Below, one piece after another: positions 19,804-28,730 of a stretch of DNA of 35,666 nt. The notes beneath the pieces are model-generated. The model was not told the origin of the DNA. It searched no databases and was given only the letters and a program-made list of their open reading frames with translations. Source of the DNA: Desulfobacterales bacterium. Its GTDB lineage: Bacteria; Desulfobacterota; Desulfobacteria; Desulfobacterales; JAUYIZ01. A program made the translations under genes and the position numbers. Position 1 is the stretch's first letter. Each line of letters opens with the position of its first letter. The stretch covers positions 1 to 35,666 of the forward strand of contig JAUYIZ010000050.1 of assembly GCA_030688615.1 (NCBI GenBank), written 5' to 3'.

Positions 19804-20764
19804 TTATATAATCAAATGACCAAAAATGTCCTTGCTGTGTTTCATCATCTGTCGCCCGGCCAATATATCCTCTTCTGCAGTTCTGAAGACCTTTTCCCCG
19901 GGGCCGGGGTAAAATGCTGATGGTACACCTGTTTTCGGGGCATCCACCCGGGTACCCGGATATTTATAAGCCTTAACTGCCAGAGCCTGCCCCTCTCTGG
20001 TGAGCAGCCAATTAACATAAAGGGCAGCGGCATTGGGATGGGGACGCTTATTGGCCAGAGCAAGACCCCCTGTTTCCCCCCTTCCACAACCTTAACCTGG
20101 GACAGGGAAGCGCCGGCCTCCATAAAGTGGGCCACCCTTTCCTGCATAGGAGCAATACCGACAGGATATTTCCCTTTGGCTAACCATTCTACCTGGAGTC
20201 CTGTATTCCTGGTGATGACAGGTTCCTGCTTAACCAGTTTTCGCATGTAATCCAGCGTCTTTTCCATACCCAGATGTCGTTGGCCAGATGGGAGACAAAA
20301 GCATTCCCCCCGCCTGAAACCGTTGGATCATTAAAGACCAGCTTGCCTTTCCATTTGGGGTCCAGGATGTCCTTATAAGATTTCAATTCGGATTCTCCCA
20401 CCATGTTCGTATTACGCGTCAGATACCGCTGATAGATGGCAAGAAAACCTATGCCGTATTGATCCTTGTCCAAATAGGGCATCTCTCCCGCCACCCAGGC
20501 CGTCTTGTCGAGCACTTCCGGAAGAATAAATATTCCGGCAAATGAATCAATAAGGCCGGCCGGTTTCATGACCACGAGCAATGTCGTTCCCCCCGACATG
20601 ATGACATCCGGCACATAAACAGAGGCCGTCCGCTCCGATTTCATTTTTCTTGCCAACTCCCGACCACGCCCAACAACATAATCGACCTTTACACCATATT
20701 TAGCTGGAAAAACTGTGAATATCTCCCTAATGGCATCTCCTGCCGTGGTTGAGTAAACCACCAA
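19804..20764 (-). pseudogene. Extracellular solute-binding protein (iron(III)-type ABC), frameshifted
   Basis: VVYSTTAGDAIREIF...DPKWKGKLVFNDPTVSGGGNAFVSHLANDIW, then frame change to GMEKTLDYMRKLVKQEPVITRNTGLQVEWLAKGKYPVGIAP...VVEGGKQG, then another frame with GLALANKRPHPNAAALYVNWLLTREGQALAVKAYKYPGTRVDAPKTGVPS...KHSKDIFGHLII. No signal peptide upstream. Confidence 0.85.
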
Positions 20765-21000
20765 ATGGGTTTCAAATTAATCTATCGGCCTATTTTTTCT
20801 GATTATTTGAGCACCCTGATATCTAAAAAACACGACTGTTCAGGTCTAACCGGCAGTGTGGGGGATTATGGCAAAAGCCAACTGCTGCCTGCTGGTGTGA
20901 TGGTATGGATATCCATAGTTTTCAGAGCCATGAAAAACTGGGATACGTTGAAGGGGCTATGGATAATATACTGAAATTAATCCCAGTTTTTGAACACACG

Positions 21001-23280
21001 TCACCTTCCCCCTTTCTCTTCCAATGCCTTTAATACCTTGTCAGGCGTAATCGGAAGCTCTTTCATCCTTACCCCTACCGCATCATAAATGGCATTAGCC
21101 AATGCTGCAGCCACCGGCATCATATTTACCATACCGATAGACTTAGCTCCATAAGGGCAATGAGGATCATTGGTCTCGACAAGGAACGTCTTGACCGAGG
21201 GAACCTCGAGCACGGTGGGGACCTTATACTCAGTAAAATTAGGATTCATAACAACTCCCTCTTCATACATGATCTTTTCCATAAGAGTTGCCCCAATCCC
21301 CTGTGCTATAGCCCCTTGCATTTGACCTTCAGCAAGGGAGGGGTTTATCGCTCTTCCTACATCGGTGGCGGCCACAAAACTCAAAATCCTAACTATTCCT
21401 GTATCTTTATCCACTTCCACCTCAGCAATTTGGGCGGTGAACGGATAGGCCCTTGTGGCGTTCCCGAACATTCGCTGGTTTTTTTTCACGGTATCGGGTT
21501 CATCGATACCTTTACCTATTATAGCTGATCCTCCCCTTCTGAATATAGCAAACCTTGCTATCTCAGAATAAGATACTCCACTATCTGGACTGCCTTTGAC
21601 ATAGATGCGTCGATCTTTCATCTCCAGGTCTTCTACCTTAGCCTCGAGCATCTCCCCTGCCACATTAAGGATCTGTATTTTGGCATCATTGGCTGCTATC
21701 TTTACAGCATTCCCTCCACTCACGGTATTTCTACCGCCCCCGTAAGGCCCCAAAATGAACGGCACGACATCAGTGTCAAAAGGGGAATAATCAACATCCT
21801 TTAACGAAACACCCAGCTCCTCAGCTGCAATCTGTCTGAAGATGGTGGCCGTCCCTTGCCCCCAGTCAAGCTCTCCGGAAATTATACCGATTCTACCATC
21901 CTCTAAAATCTTGATGAAAGCAACGGAACCGCCAAAGTCCATCACCCTGGATTCGGAAAGATATGAACTACATGCGATTCCTATCCCCCGGTTGGATTGC
22001 TTATTCGCCTTCTTCTTTCGCCAGTGCGCATATTCAGTTATCTTTCCAATGCAATCCTCGATCCCGCAGCTGTCGATTTTCGCTCCTAAAATCGACACAT
22101 CGCCGGTCTTGTGGACATTTTTCAGTCTCAGCTCTGCCGGGTCAATGCCCAGTTTTCCCGCTATCATATCAAGCACAGATTCAAATCCAAACATCACCTG
22201 AAAAGACCCGAAGGATCTGTAAGGTCCAACAGGGACCTTGTTGGTGCAAACCGTCTTTCCCTCCAGCCTTACATTCGGACACCTATACAGGCCAGTGGGC
22301 CTTCCAAGACCTTCAATCATCATCTTGGGTGCGCGACCATAGGCACCCGCATCTGCAAGGGATTTTATATGTAGCGCTATAAAGGTTCCATCCTTCTTTA
22401 CTCCAATCTTCACCTGAACGGTGAGGGGCATAAGAGGACGGGTTGATGTGAGCTCCTCCTCTCTTGTGTTCACAATCCTGACTGGTTTTCCTACCTTCTT
22501 GGCCAAGAGAGCACAAACAACGTATTGCCTCAGCAATTCACCTTTCGCGCCAAAAGCACCCCCAATATATGGTTGAATCACTCTAACCTTGCTTTCAGGT
22601 ATATCCAAACCCTCAGAGAGAAAATGCCGAACCACAAAGGGATCCATAGAAGTTATCCACAAGGTTAGCTTGCCGGATCCGTCGAAATCGGCCAAACACG
22701 CAGTTGGCTCCAGATGGCATTGATGGACATATGGTATGCTGAACTTATCCTCATGTGTGTAGAACGCTTCCCGAAACCCCTTGGTTACGTCACCATATTC
22801 GACGTCTACCTCATTGATAATATTCGACTCAGAATCATGAATTATAGGAGCGCAAGGTTCCATCGCTTTCTCAGTATCAAAGACCGCAGGCAGTTCCTCA
22901 TATTGAATCCTTATCAGATCTAAAGCTTCTTCAGCTGTTTCCTCATCCACGGCTGCTACCCCTGCGATCTCATCGCCCACGTATCGAACCTTATCTCTAG
23001 CTAACAGGTAGGTATCTCGCGCTCCAAATGCCCCCCACTTAATTGGGACTTTACGCGGAGAGAGATCCTGGGAGGTTACTATGGCTTTTACCCCCCCCAG
23101 CCTTTCGGCCGCGCTAACGTCAACTGATATGATTTTGGCATGGGGATACTTGCTTCTCAAAATCTTCCCATAGAGCATCCCTGGAAGTTTCAGATCTACA
23201 CTATATTTTGCCCTTCCCGTAACCTTTTCTACAGCATCCACCCTAGGGAGGGATCGACCTACTACTGAATATTGTTCCAT
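21001..23280 (-). CDS. Molybdopterin-binding (large) subunit, xanthine dehydrogenase / 4-hydroxybenzoyl-CoA reductase family
   Basis: RVDAVEKVTGRAKYSVDLKLPGMLYGKILRSKYPHAKI, PYIGGAFGAKGE, VPVGPYRSFGSFQVMFGFESVLDMIA and GQMQGAIAQGIG. RBS AGGAGG upstream. Confidence 0.93.
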   Translation of the reverse strand: MEQYSVVGRSLPRVDAVEKVTGRAKYSVDLKLPGMLYGKILRSKYPHAKIISVDVSAAERLGGVKAIVTSQDLSPRKVPIKWGAFGARDTYLLARDKVRYVGDEIAGVAAVDEETAEEALDLIRIQYEELPAVFDTEKAMEPCAPIIHDSESNIINEVDVEYGDVTKGFREAFYTHEDKFSIPYVHQCHLEPTACLADFDGSGKLTLWITSMDPFVVRHFLSEGLDIPESKVRVIQPYIGGAFGAKGELLRQYVVCALLAKKVGKPVRIVNTREEELTSTRPLMPLTVQVKIGVKKDGTFIALHIKSLADAGAYGRAPKMMIEGLGRPTGLYRCPNVRLEGKTVCTNKVPVGPYRSFGSFQVMFGFESVLDMIAGKLGIDPAELRLKNVHKTGDVSILGAKIDSCGIEDCIGKITEYAHWRKKKANKQSNRGIGIACSSYLSESRVMDFGGSVAFIKILEDGRIGIISGELDWGQGTATIFRQIAAEELGVSLKDVDYSPFDTDVVPFILGPYGGGRNTVSGGNAVKIAANDAKIQILNVAGEMLEAKVEDLEMKDRRIYVKGSPDSGVSYSEIARFAIFRRGGSAIIGKGIDEPDTVKKNQRMFGNATRAYPFTAQIAEVEVDKDTGIVRILSFVAATDVGRAINPSLAEGQMQGAIAQGIGATLMEKIMYEEGVVMNPNFTEYKVPTVLEVPSVKTFLVETNDPHCPYGAKSIGMVNMMPVAAALANAIYDAVGVRMKELPITPDKVLKALEEKGGR

Positions 23281-23825
23281 TTTGACCTCCTATATCTCGA
23301 GATTTCCCATATCAAATCCACCCTGAGGGCTATATTGACTTCCTCAAGGTTTTGACTCTTAATTTGTAATTCTTCAGAGCGTTTCTTCAGCGCCTCCTCG
23401 ACCTGTTGGCATTTTCCGATCTCCTGCTTGAGCCGCTCATTTACTTTCAACAGTTCTTGGGTGCGTTTCAAAACTTTCTGTTCCAGTTTTTCATAGGCCT
23501 CACACAGGAGTTCTTCGGCTTTTTTGCGACCGGTGATATCCCGAACGACGCTTAAAATGGCTGTATTTCCTTTATAGGTGATACGGCGGCTGCCGATCTA
23601 AACAGGAATTGGCCTTTTATCTTTTGAATAATGTACACTTTCGAAAAAATGAAATCCTTTTTGCAGAATCATGCGAGTGTTTTTCAATATCCTCTGTTTA
23701 GGATAATCCGGAGCAACCAAATCTTCAGACGTCATTTTCAACAATTCTTTGCGGCTGTAACCGAAGAGAGCACATGCTTTGGCTTGTTAAGAATCACGAC
23801 AGCTGTGGGGTTAGCGTTCGTTAAT
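23262..23825 (-). pseudogene. PAS-domain/coiled-coil signalling protein remnant
   Basis: Fragments in different frames: ACALFGYSRKELLKMTSEDLVAPDYPKQRILKNTRMIL...SKDKRPIPV*IGSRRITYKGNTAILSVVRDITGRKKAEELL...KSQNLEEVNIALRV, with an in-frame stop and abrupt loss after NIALRV. Confidence 0.75.
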
Positions 23826-26808
23826 TCGATTCACCCCTGAGCACTTCATGCAGCACCTTTTCCATCTCTTTCATTTCAAAGGGTTTTGGCACAACCCCGC
23901 TAAAACCGTATGCCTTAAAATTTGACATGGCCGGATCATTGGAATAGCCGCTGGAGACAATGGCCTTTACTTCAGGATCGATCTTGAATAACTTTTCAAT
24001 GGCTTCTTTACCGCCCATCCCTCCGGGAATGGTTAAATCCAGGATGACGGCATTAAAAGGTTTATCCGATTCTTTGGCTGCTTTGTACATCTCAACCGCT
24101 TCAGCGCCATCGGCCGCAACCTCAACTTCATATCCCAACTGTTTCAACATTTTTCCTGCCATGTTCCTTAACATCTCCATGTCATCCATGAAAAGAATCC
24201 TGCCGCGGCCTTTATCAGGTTGTTCTTCCTTCTTTTCAGGCTTTAGCGCCGTTTTTTCCGAAGCGGGCAGGTAAATATGACAAGTCGTCCCCACACCCTT
24301 TTTCGAATCTACGACGATGCGCCCATTGTGGTGCCTGATTATGGAATAGACGGCTGAAAGACCCAGCCCCATCCCTTTTTGAATGCCTCTGTCTTTGGTC
24401 GAAAAATAAGGGTCAAATATCTTGGGAAGATTCTCTGCGGAAATACCGGATCCCTGGTCCTGGATGGAAATCTTTACGTATCGGCCTTTTTGTAGACGGA
24501 ACTCTGATTCTTCTTTTTCTCTCTTAATCACGAGATTTTCTGCGAATAACTTAATTATCCCACCCTCCGGCATAGCTTCAAGGGCATTAATAGTCAGACT
24601 GTTGATGACATGTTTTATTTGATCCTCATCATATTCAACCTGCCACAGATCCTCAGGCAGGAAAAATTCACACCTGACATTAGAGCCACTCAAAGCAAAG
24701 TTAACCGACTCCTTCACAAATTCAAGAATGGGGGCTGTTTTCTTTACCGGCGCTCCTCCCTTGGAAAAGGTAATCAATTGATGAGTCAGCTCCTTTGATT
24801 TTAAAGAGGCATTCTCGGCTTCGGTTAAAAATTCAATGATATCATCTTTACTTTCAGAATCCTTTGCCAAGGAAATATAGCCTAAAATAACAGTCAGAAG
24901 ATTGTTGAAATCATGGGCGATGCCGCCGGCCAGAATCCCGAGAGATTCTAGTTTTTGGGCTGTTAAAAGCTCTTCCTTCATTTTTTCCCGCTCAGCCATG
25001 GTGATGCGTAAGGCCTCATTGGACTTTTTCAAATGTTCCTGGGCCTCGTTTAACTTCTGTATGGTGACCTCCTTGTCTTGATAAAGTCTGGCATTTTCAA
25101 TGGCGGTGCCGATCTGATGTCCAATGGAAACAAAAAGCCGTATTTCTTCAGCCGTATAAGCACGCGGTTCGATAGATCCCATGGTCATATTGCCCTGCAA
25201 TTTATCCTTGGCATAAAGCGGTATCACGGCAAGCCCACGGGCACCGGTCCTTGCTGCAAACCCTTTTCTGTTTGCTGTACGGGGATGGGTTAATATGTCT
25301 TCAATGACCAGAACATCATCTGGTTTTAAGACAATGCTGGCGGTGCTTTGGCCCAGTTTCGTACTTTTTGCCAGCAGTTCCAATTCATGAGGGGCATGCC
25401 CTTTCTGAGCGGCAAACACCAGCTCTTGAGTTTGGGTGTCTAAAAGCCGGACAGAGGTGGAATGCGGCTTGAATAGTTCCATTACTTGATCCAGGGCGTC
25501 GTTTAGGATCTGATCAAGGGCCAAGGACTGGTTTACTGTTTGGGAGATAGAAAATAAGGTCGTGAGTGTTTTGTTTTGTTGTTCGCCTTGAGAATACATC
25601 TCCCTGTATTTTTCTTCGCTCTCTCGTAGCGCTTCTTCCGTCTTCTTGCGCTCGGTGATGTCAGTATGCGCTGAAACCCAAACTGTTCCGTAATCAGGAT
25701 GGTCAAACTTGGTAACGCTCGCGTAACACCAAAAGTGGGTGCCGTCCTTCTTGATGCTTTTTATCTCGCCGGACCATTCTTTGTTTTTATTTAGGGATTC
25801 TATGATCTCTTGCGCGGTTTCTTCCGGACTCCTTTCGGTAGGCGCATTGACTACAGAAACATTTTTGCCGATAAGCTCGCCTGGACCATAGCCAAACATC
25901 TCCTCAAACCGTGGATTGGCATATAGAATCTCCCCATCGCCGGCGCGGATAAGATAAACTCCTTCAGCAAGATTGGCCATAATAACACTGTGCAGTTGGA
26001 GCGTTTTCTCCAAATGCTTACGGTCGGTGATATCGGTGAAACAATGTAATGAAGCGGGTCTGCCTTCCCATGTGGTTACCACCCCATTGTTTTCAAGCCA
26101 TTTGATATCTCCATCCTTTGTAATGATTCTTAAAATATATGTTTCAGGAATTTCTTCTCCTTGGAACCTTTTGATGTTGTACTGCTTTGCCATCTGTTGA
26201 TCATCCGGATGAACAAAATCCATGAAAGGTCTGCATAACACCTCATCCCTACCATACCCTGTAATTTCAGACATTTTTTGATTTATAAATCTAACCATCC
26301 CCTCCTGAGCCACTGTAATCCCTTCATTTGCATTCTCTACAACCCCCCGATACTTCTCCTCGCTCTCGCGTAATGCCGTCCTCGTCCGTATCTGCTCGCT
26401 AATATCCCGCATTATTGCCAAAATATGAGTTTTTTCGTTTTCTTTTTTAACGATTGATGTCGAAATAGAAAGCGTCTTTCTCTCTCCATTTTTGGTCGTA
26501 ATTGTCCATTCTTCAGCTTGAATATCGACACCATCTCTCATTGAAGCCATACGTTCAATCGCACGCTTTTGAACTTCCGGGTCTGGGTACATGGTTTGAT
26601 ACCAACCGAGGCGATTAATTTCATCCATCGCATATTCTGTAATGTCACTCATCTTGGGATTCCAGGAGGTAAATTTCACATACGGTGCATCGGGAATATT
26701 GTGGCAAACACAAATTCCGTCAGCGACTTGATTAAAAAGTTCCTCAAGTATTTTTGCTTGTTCGAGCGATTCCTCTGTAGGTTTTGGGGCCATTAGAAAG
26801 ATCTCCAA
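23821..26808 (-). CDS. Hybrid sensor histidine kinase (multiple PAS, GAF, HisKA, HATPase, receiver)
   Basis: Repeated PAS/PAC motifs (HTDITERKK, FTDITDRKH), GAF segment, GGIAHDFNNLLTVILGYISLA, GMGLGLSAVYSIIRHHNG and C-terminal receiver. Confidence 0.94.
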   Translation of the reverse strand: MEIFLMAPKPTEESLEQAKILEELFNQVADGICVCHNIPDAPYVKFTSWNPKMSDITEYAMDEINRLGWYQTMYPDPEVQKRAIERMASMRDGVDIQAEEWTITTKNGERKTLSISTSIVKKENEKTHILAIMRDISEQIRTRTALRESEEKYRGVVENANEGITVAQEGMVRFINQKMSEITGYGRDEVLCRPFMDFVHPDDQQMAKQYNIKRFQGEEIPETYILRIITKDGDIKWLENNGVVTTWEGRPASLHCFTDITDRKHLEKTLQLHSVIMANLAEGVYLIRAGDGEILYANPRFEEMFGYGPGELIGKNVSVVNAPTERSPEETAQEIIESLNKNKEWSGEIKSIKKDGTHFWCYASVTKFDHPDYGTVWVSAHTDITERKKTEEALRESEEKYREMYSQGEQQNKTLTTLFSISQTVNQSLALDQILNDALDQVMELFKPHSTSVRLLDTQTQELVFAAQKGHAPHELELLAKSTKLGQSTASIVLKPDDVLVIEDILTHPRTANRKGFAARTGARGLAVIPLYAKDKLQGNMTMGSIEPRAYTAEEIRLFVSIGHQIGTAIENARLYQDKEVTIQKLNEAQEHLKKSNEALRITMAEREKMKEELLTAQKLESLGILAGGIAHDFNNLLTVILGYISLAKDSESKDDIIEFLTEAENASLKSKELTHQLITFSKGGAPVKKTAPILEFVKESVNFALSGSNVRCEFFLPEDLWQVEYDEDQIKHVINSLTINALEAMPEGGIIKLFAENLVIKREKEESEFRLQKGRYVKISIQDQGSGISAENLPKIFDPYFSTKDRGIQKGMGLGLSAVYSIIRHHNGRIVVDSKKGVGTTCHIYLPASEKTALKPEKKEEQPDKGRGRILFMDDMEMLRNMAGKMLKQLGYEVEVAADGAEAVEMYKAAKESDKPFNAVILDLTIPGGMGGKEAIEKLFKIDPEVKAIVSSGYSNDPAMSNFKAYGFSGVVPKPFEMKEMEKVLHEVLRGESN

Positions 26809-27143
26809 TCTAAAAAATTAGGAGTAATTCAGCGTGTTGTGCAGCACATAACCTGCATTTGTCAACAGTATCTGCCGCCAAAATTTCATTGACGTATATT
26901 TTTTGTATCCTGTAGTTTCGGATGTGTTTGAAAAGTGCATCTTGCCACAGTGCTGGGTCAGGTAAGGTCGAAATCAGGTACAGATTGAGAATTAACTATT
27001 CAATATCATAGACAAGCTAAAACCACAATATGTCTTTGGGAGGTTGTGAGGTTCGGCTACAGATTTCTTGCCGGACTCCAAACATATCCTATTTTTTAGA
27101 CGCATTGTGATATCATTGCCTGATATCGGACGATATCTATCGG

Positions 27144-27389
27144 ATGCTTCAGACTGCATTGATGTTCCGACCAGATGCCGGAAGATTAATTAGGGGAAGT
27201 GGGGGCTTACGGAAGATCCGTTGGAATCTTTCTGGTACAGGTAAAAGAGGTGCTTTACGTGTAATCTACTATTGGAGTCCTCCTGATACGATTTTCATGC
27301 TTTTCCCGTATAGGAAGTCGGAACAAGAAGATTTGACGCCGGATCAGCTCAAAATTCTCCGGCAAATGGTAAAGGAGTTTTTGTTATGA
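27144..27389 (+). CDS. RelE/HigB-type toxin, apparently N-terminally disrupted
   Basis: RMLQTALMFRPDAGRLIRGSGGLRKIRWNLSGTGKRGALRVIYYWSPPDTIFMLFPYRKSEQEDLTPDQLKILRQMVKE. Upstream coding pattern FFRRIVISL lies in a different frame. Confidence 0.8.
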   Translation: MLQTALMFRPDAGRLIRGSGGLRKIRWNLSGTGKRGALRVIYYWSPPDTIFMLFPYRKSEQEDLTPDQLKILRQMVKEFLL

Positions 27390-27679
27390 AAAAAGAACAG
27401 TTTGAAAAGCTTGTCATCAGTATTAAAGAGGCTGGGGATATAAAATCCGGGCTTAGTAAGCCGAGTCGTATGTATGAAATAAAGCCGCCTGATATTAAGA
27501 ATGTACGAGAGAAACTCAATGTCTCTCAGAATGAATTTGCGATCATGATTGGAGTCAGCGTTCGAACTTTACAGAACTGGGAGCAAGGCAGAAGAAAACC
27601 AGAAGGGCCTGCTAATGCATTGTTAAGAATAGCATCAATGAATCCCCAGGCGGTTCTTGATGCCCTACACGTTGAATAG
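27386..27679 (+). CDS. HTH antitoxin (NadS/HigA-like)
   Basis: KNVREKLNVSQNEFAIMIGVSVRTLQNWEQGRRKPEGPANALLRI; overlaps the toxin stop. Confidence 0.88.
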   Translation: MKKEQFEKLVISIKEAGDIKSGLSKPSRMYEIKPPDIKNVREKLNVSQNEFAIMIGVSVRTLQNWEQGRRKPEGPANALLRIASMNPQAVLDALHVE

Positions 27680-27890
27680 GAGCAGCCAATAAACGGATTA
27701 TAACTCGGCTATAATTTCCACCTATAGATCTCCCTTTATTTCTATCATTTTAACTGCCGGGCGACTGTATAAAAATCGGCGGGATTATTAAAGATGGAGC
27801 GGATAGGCCGCTTGACACAAAGCCCTTTTCTTGACATACTTTTCTTTACAAAAAGAAAGTTTCCGTAACTTAGATATCGATTTTGCGAAC

Positions 27891-28178
27891 ATGAAAAATG
27901 TAAAAATCAAATCAATGTTTCGGCCATCTCTTTTCTGGGATGCGGATAAAATCGATACATGGGATCATGCCGATTACATTATCGCTCGAATCCTGGACTA
28001 TGGAGACATGAATGATGTAAAGACGCTCAGAAAAATATATTCCGATGAAAAAATCATCGAAGTCGTCCGTACAAGAAGAGGGTTACTCCCACAAACCGGA
28101 AAATATTGGGCGGTCAAATTCAATATCTCCTTAAATGATGTCTCATGTTTGAAGAAGTATTACCGGAAAATGCTATAA
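27891..28178 (+). CDS. DUF6922-like protein (putative antitoxin of an AbiEii-type toxin)
   Basis: LFWDADKIDTWDHADYIIARILDYGDMNDVKTLRKIYSDEKIIEVVRTRRGLLPQTGKYWAVKF; overlaps the next ORF by 34 nt. Confidence 0.7.
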   Translation: MKNVKIKSMFRPSLFWDADKIDTWDHADYIIARILDYGDMNDVKTLRKIYSDEKIIEVVRTRRGLLPQTGKYWAVKFNISLNDVSCLKKYYRKML

Positions 28179-28564
28179 GTGTCGTCGAATCACTGGGAAC
28201 CCGATTAGAGGAGTTTTATTTGTCCGGTGGGACGGGATTTGCATTGCAATTGGGACACAGAAAATCGAATGATTTCGTTTTCTTTTCACCGAAGCCGTTT
28301 AAAAAGGATTTCATCGATCTTTATGCGGCAGACAAAATGAAATATACCATTGCAGACATCTGCGGCTTTTTTAAACAGCGCTTTAAGGCTTTTGACCTAA
28401 ACGTTTATCACGTATTGAAAAGCCTGGTCTTTTTTGAAGATGCTGAGAAGGAACCTTCTCCGGAGATGCTATTATCAGGCCAAGAATGGAAATGGGATAC
28501 GATTAAGTCCTTTTTTATTGTGAATCTTGAATTGTTTGAGAAAGAATTGACTCAGGAAATTTGA
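28145..28564 (+). pseudogene. AbiEii/AbiGii-type nucleotidyltransferase toxin with internal deletion and altered catalytic motif
   Basis: FYLSGGTGFALQLGHRKSNDFVFFSPKPF joins directly to KKDFIDLYAADKMKYTIADICGFFKQRF. The family has a central domain between these segments and DxD where this has DFV. Confidence 0.75.
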
Positions 28565-28730
28565 TACCCGAAAATTAGGCACTGTTGTTTCCGCACGGCC
28601 GTCTGGGCCAGGTTTCGTCCTGGTTGGGGCAGATACGGCTGGTGCGCTTGGTGAAGGGTATCTGACAATTCTTGGCCCAAGGGAGGATAATAAAAATAAC
28701 TTTATTTTTTGACCGCGGGAAATGTAGACG

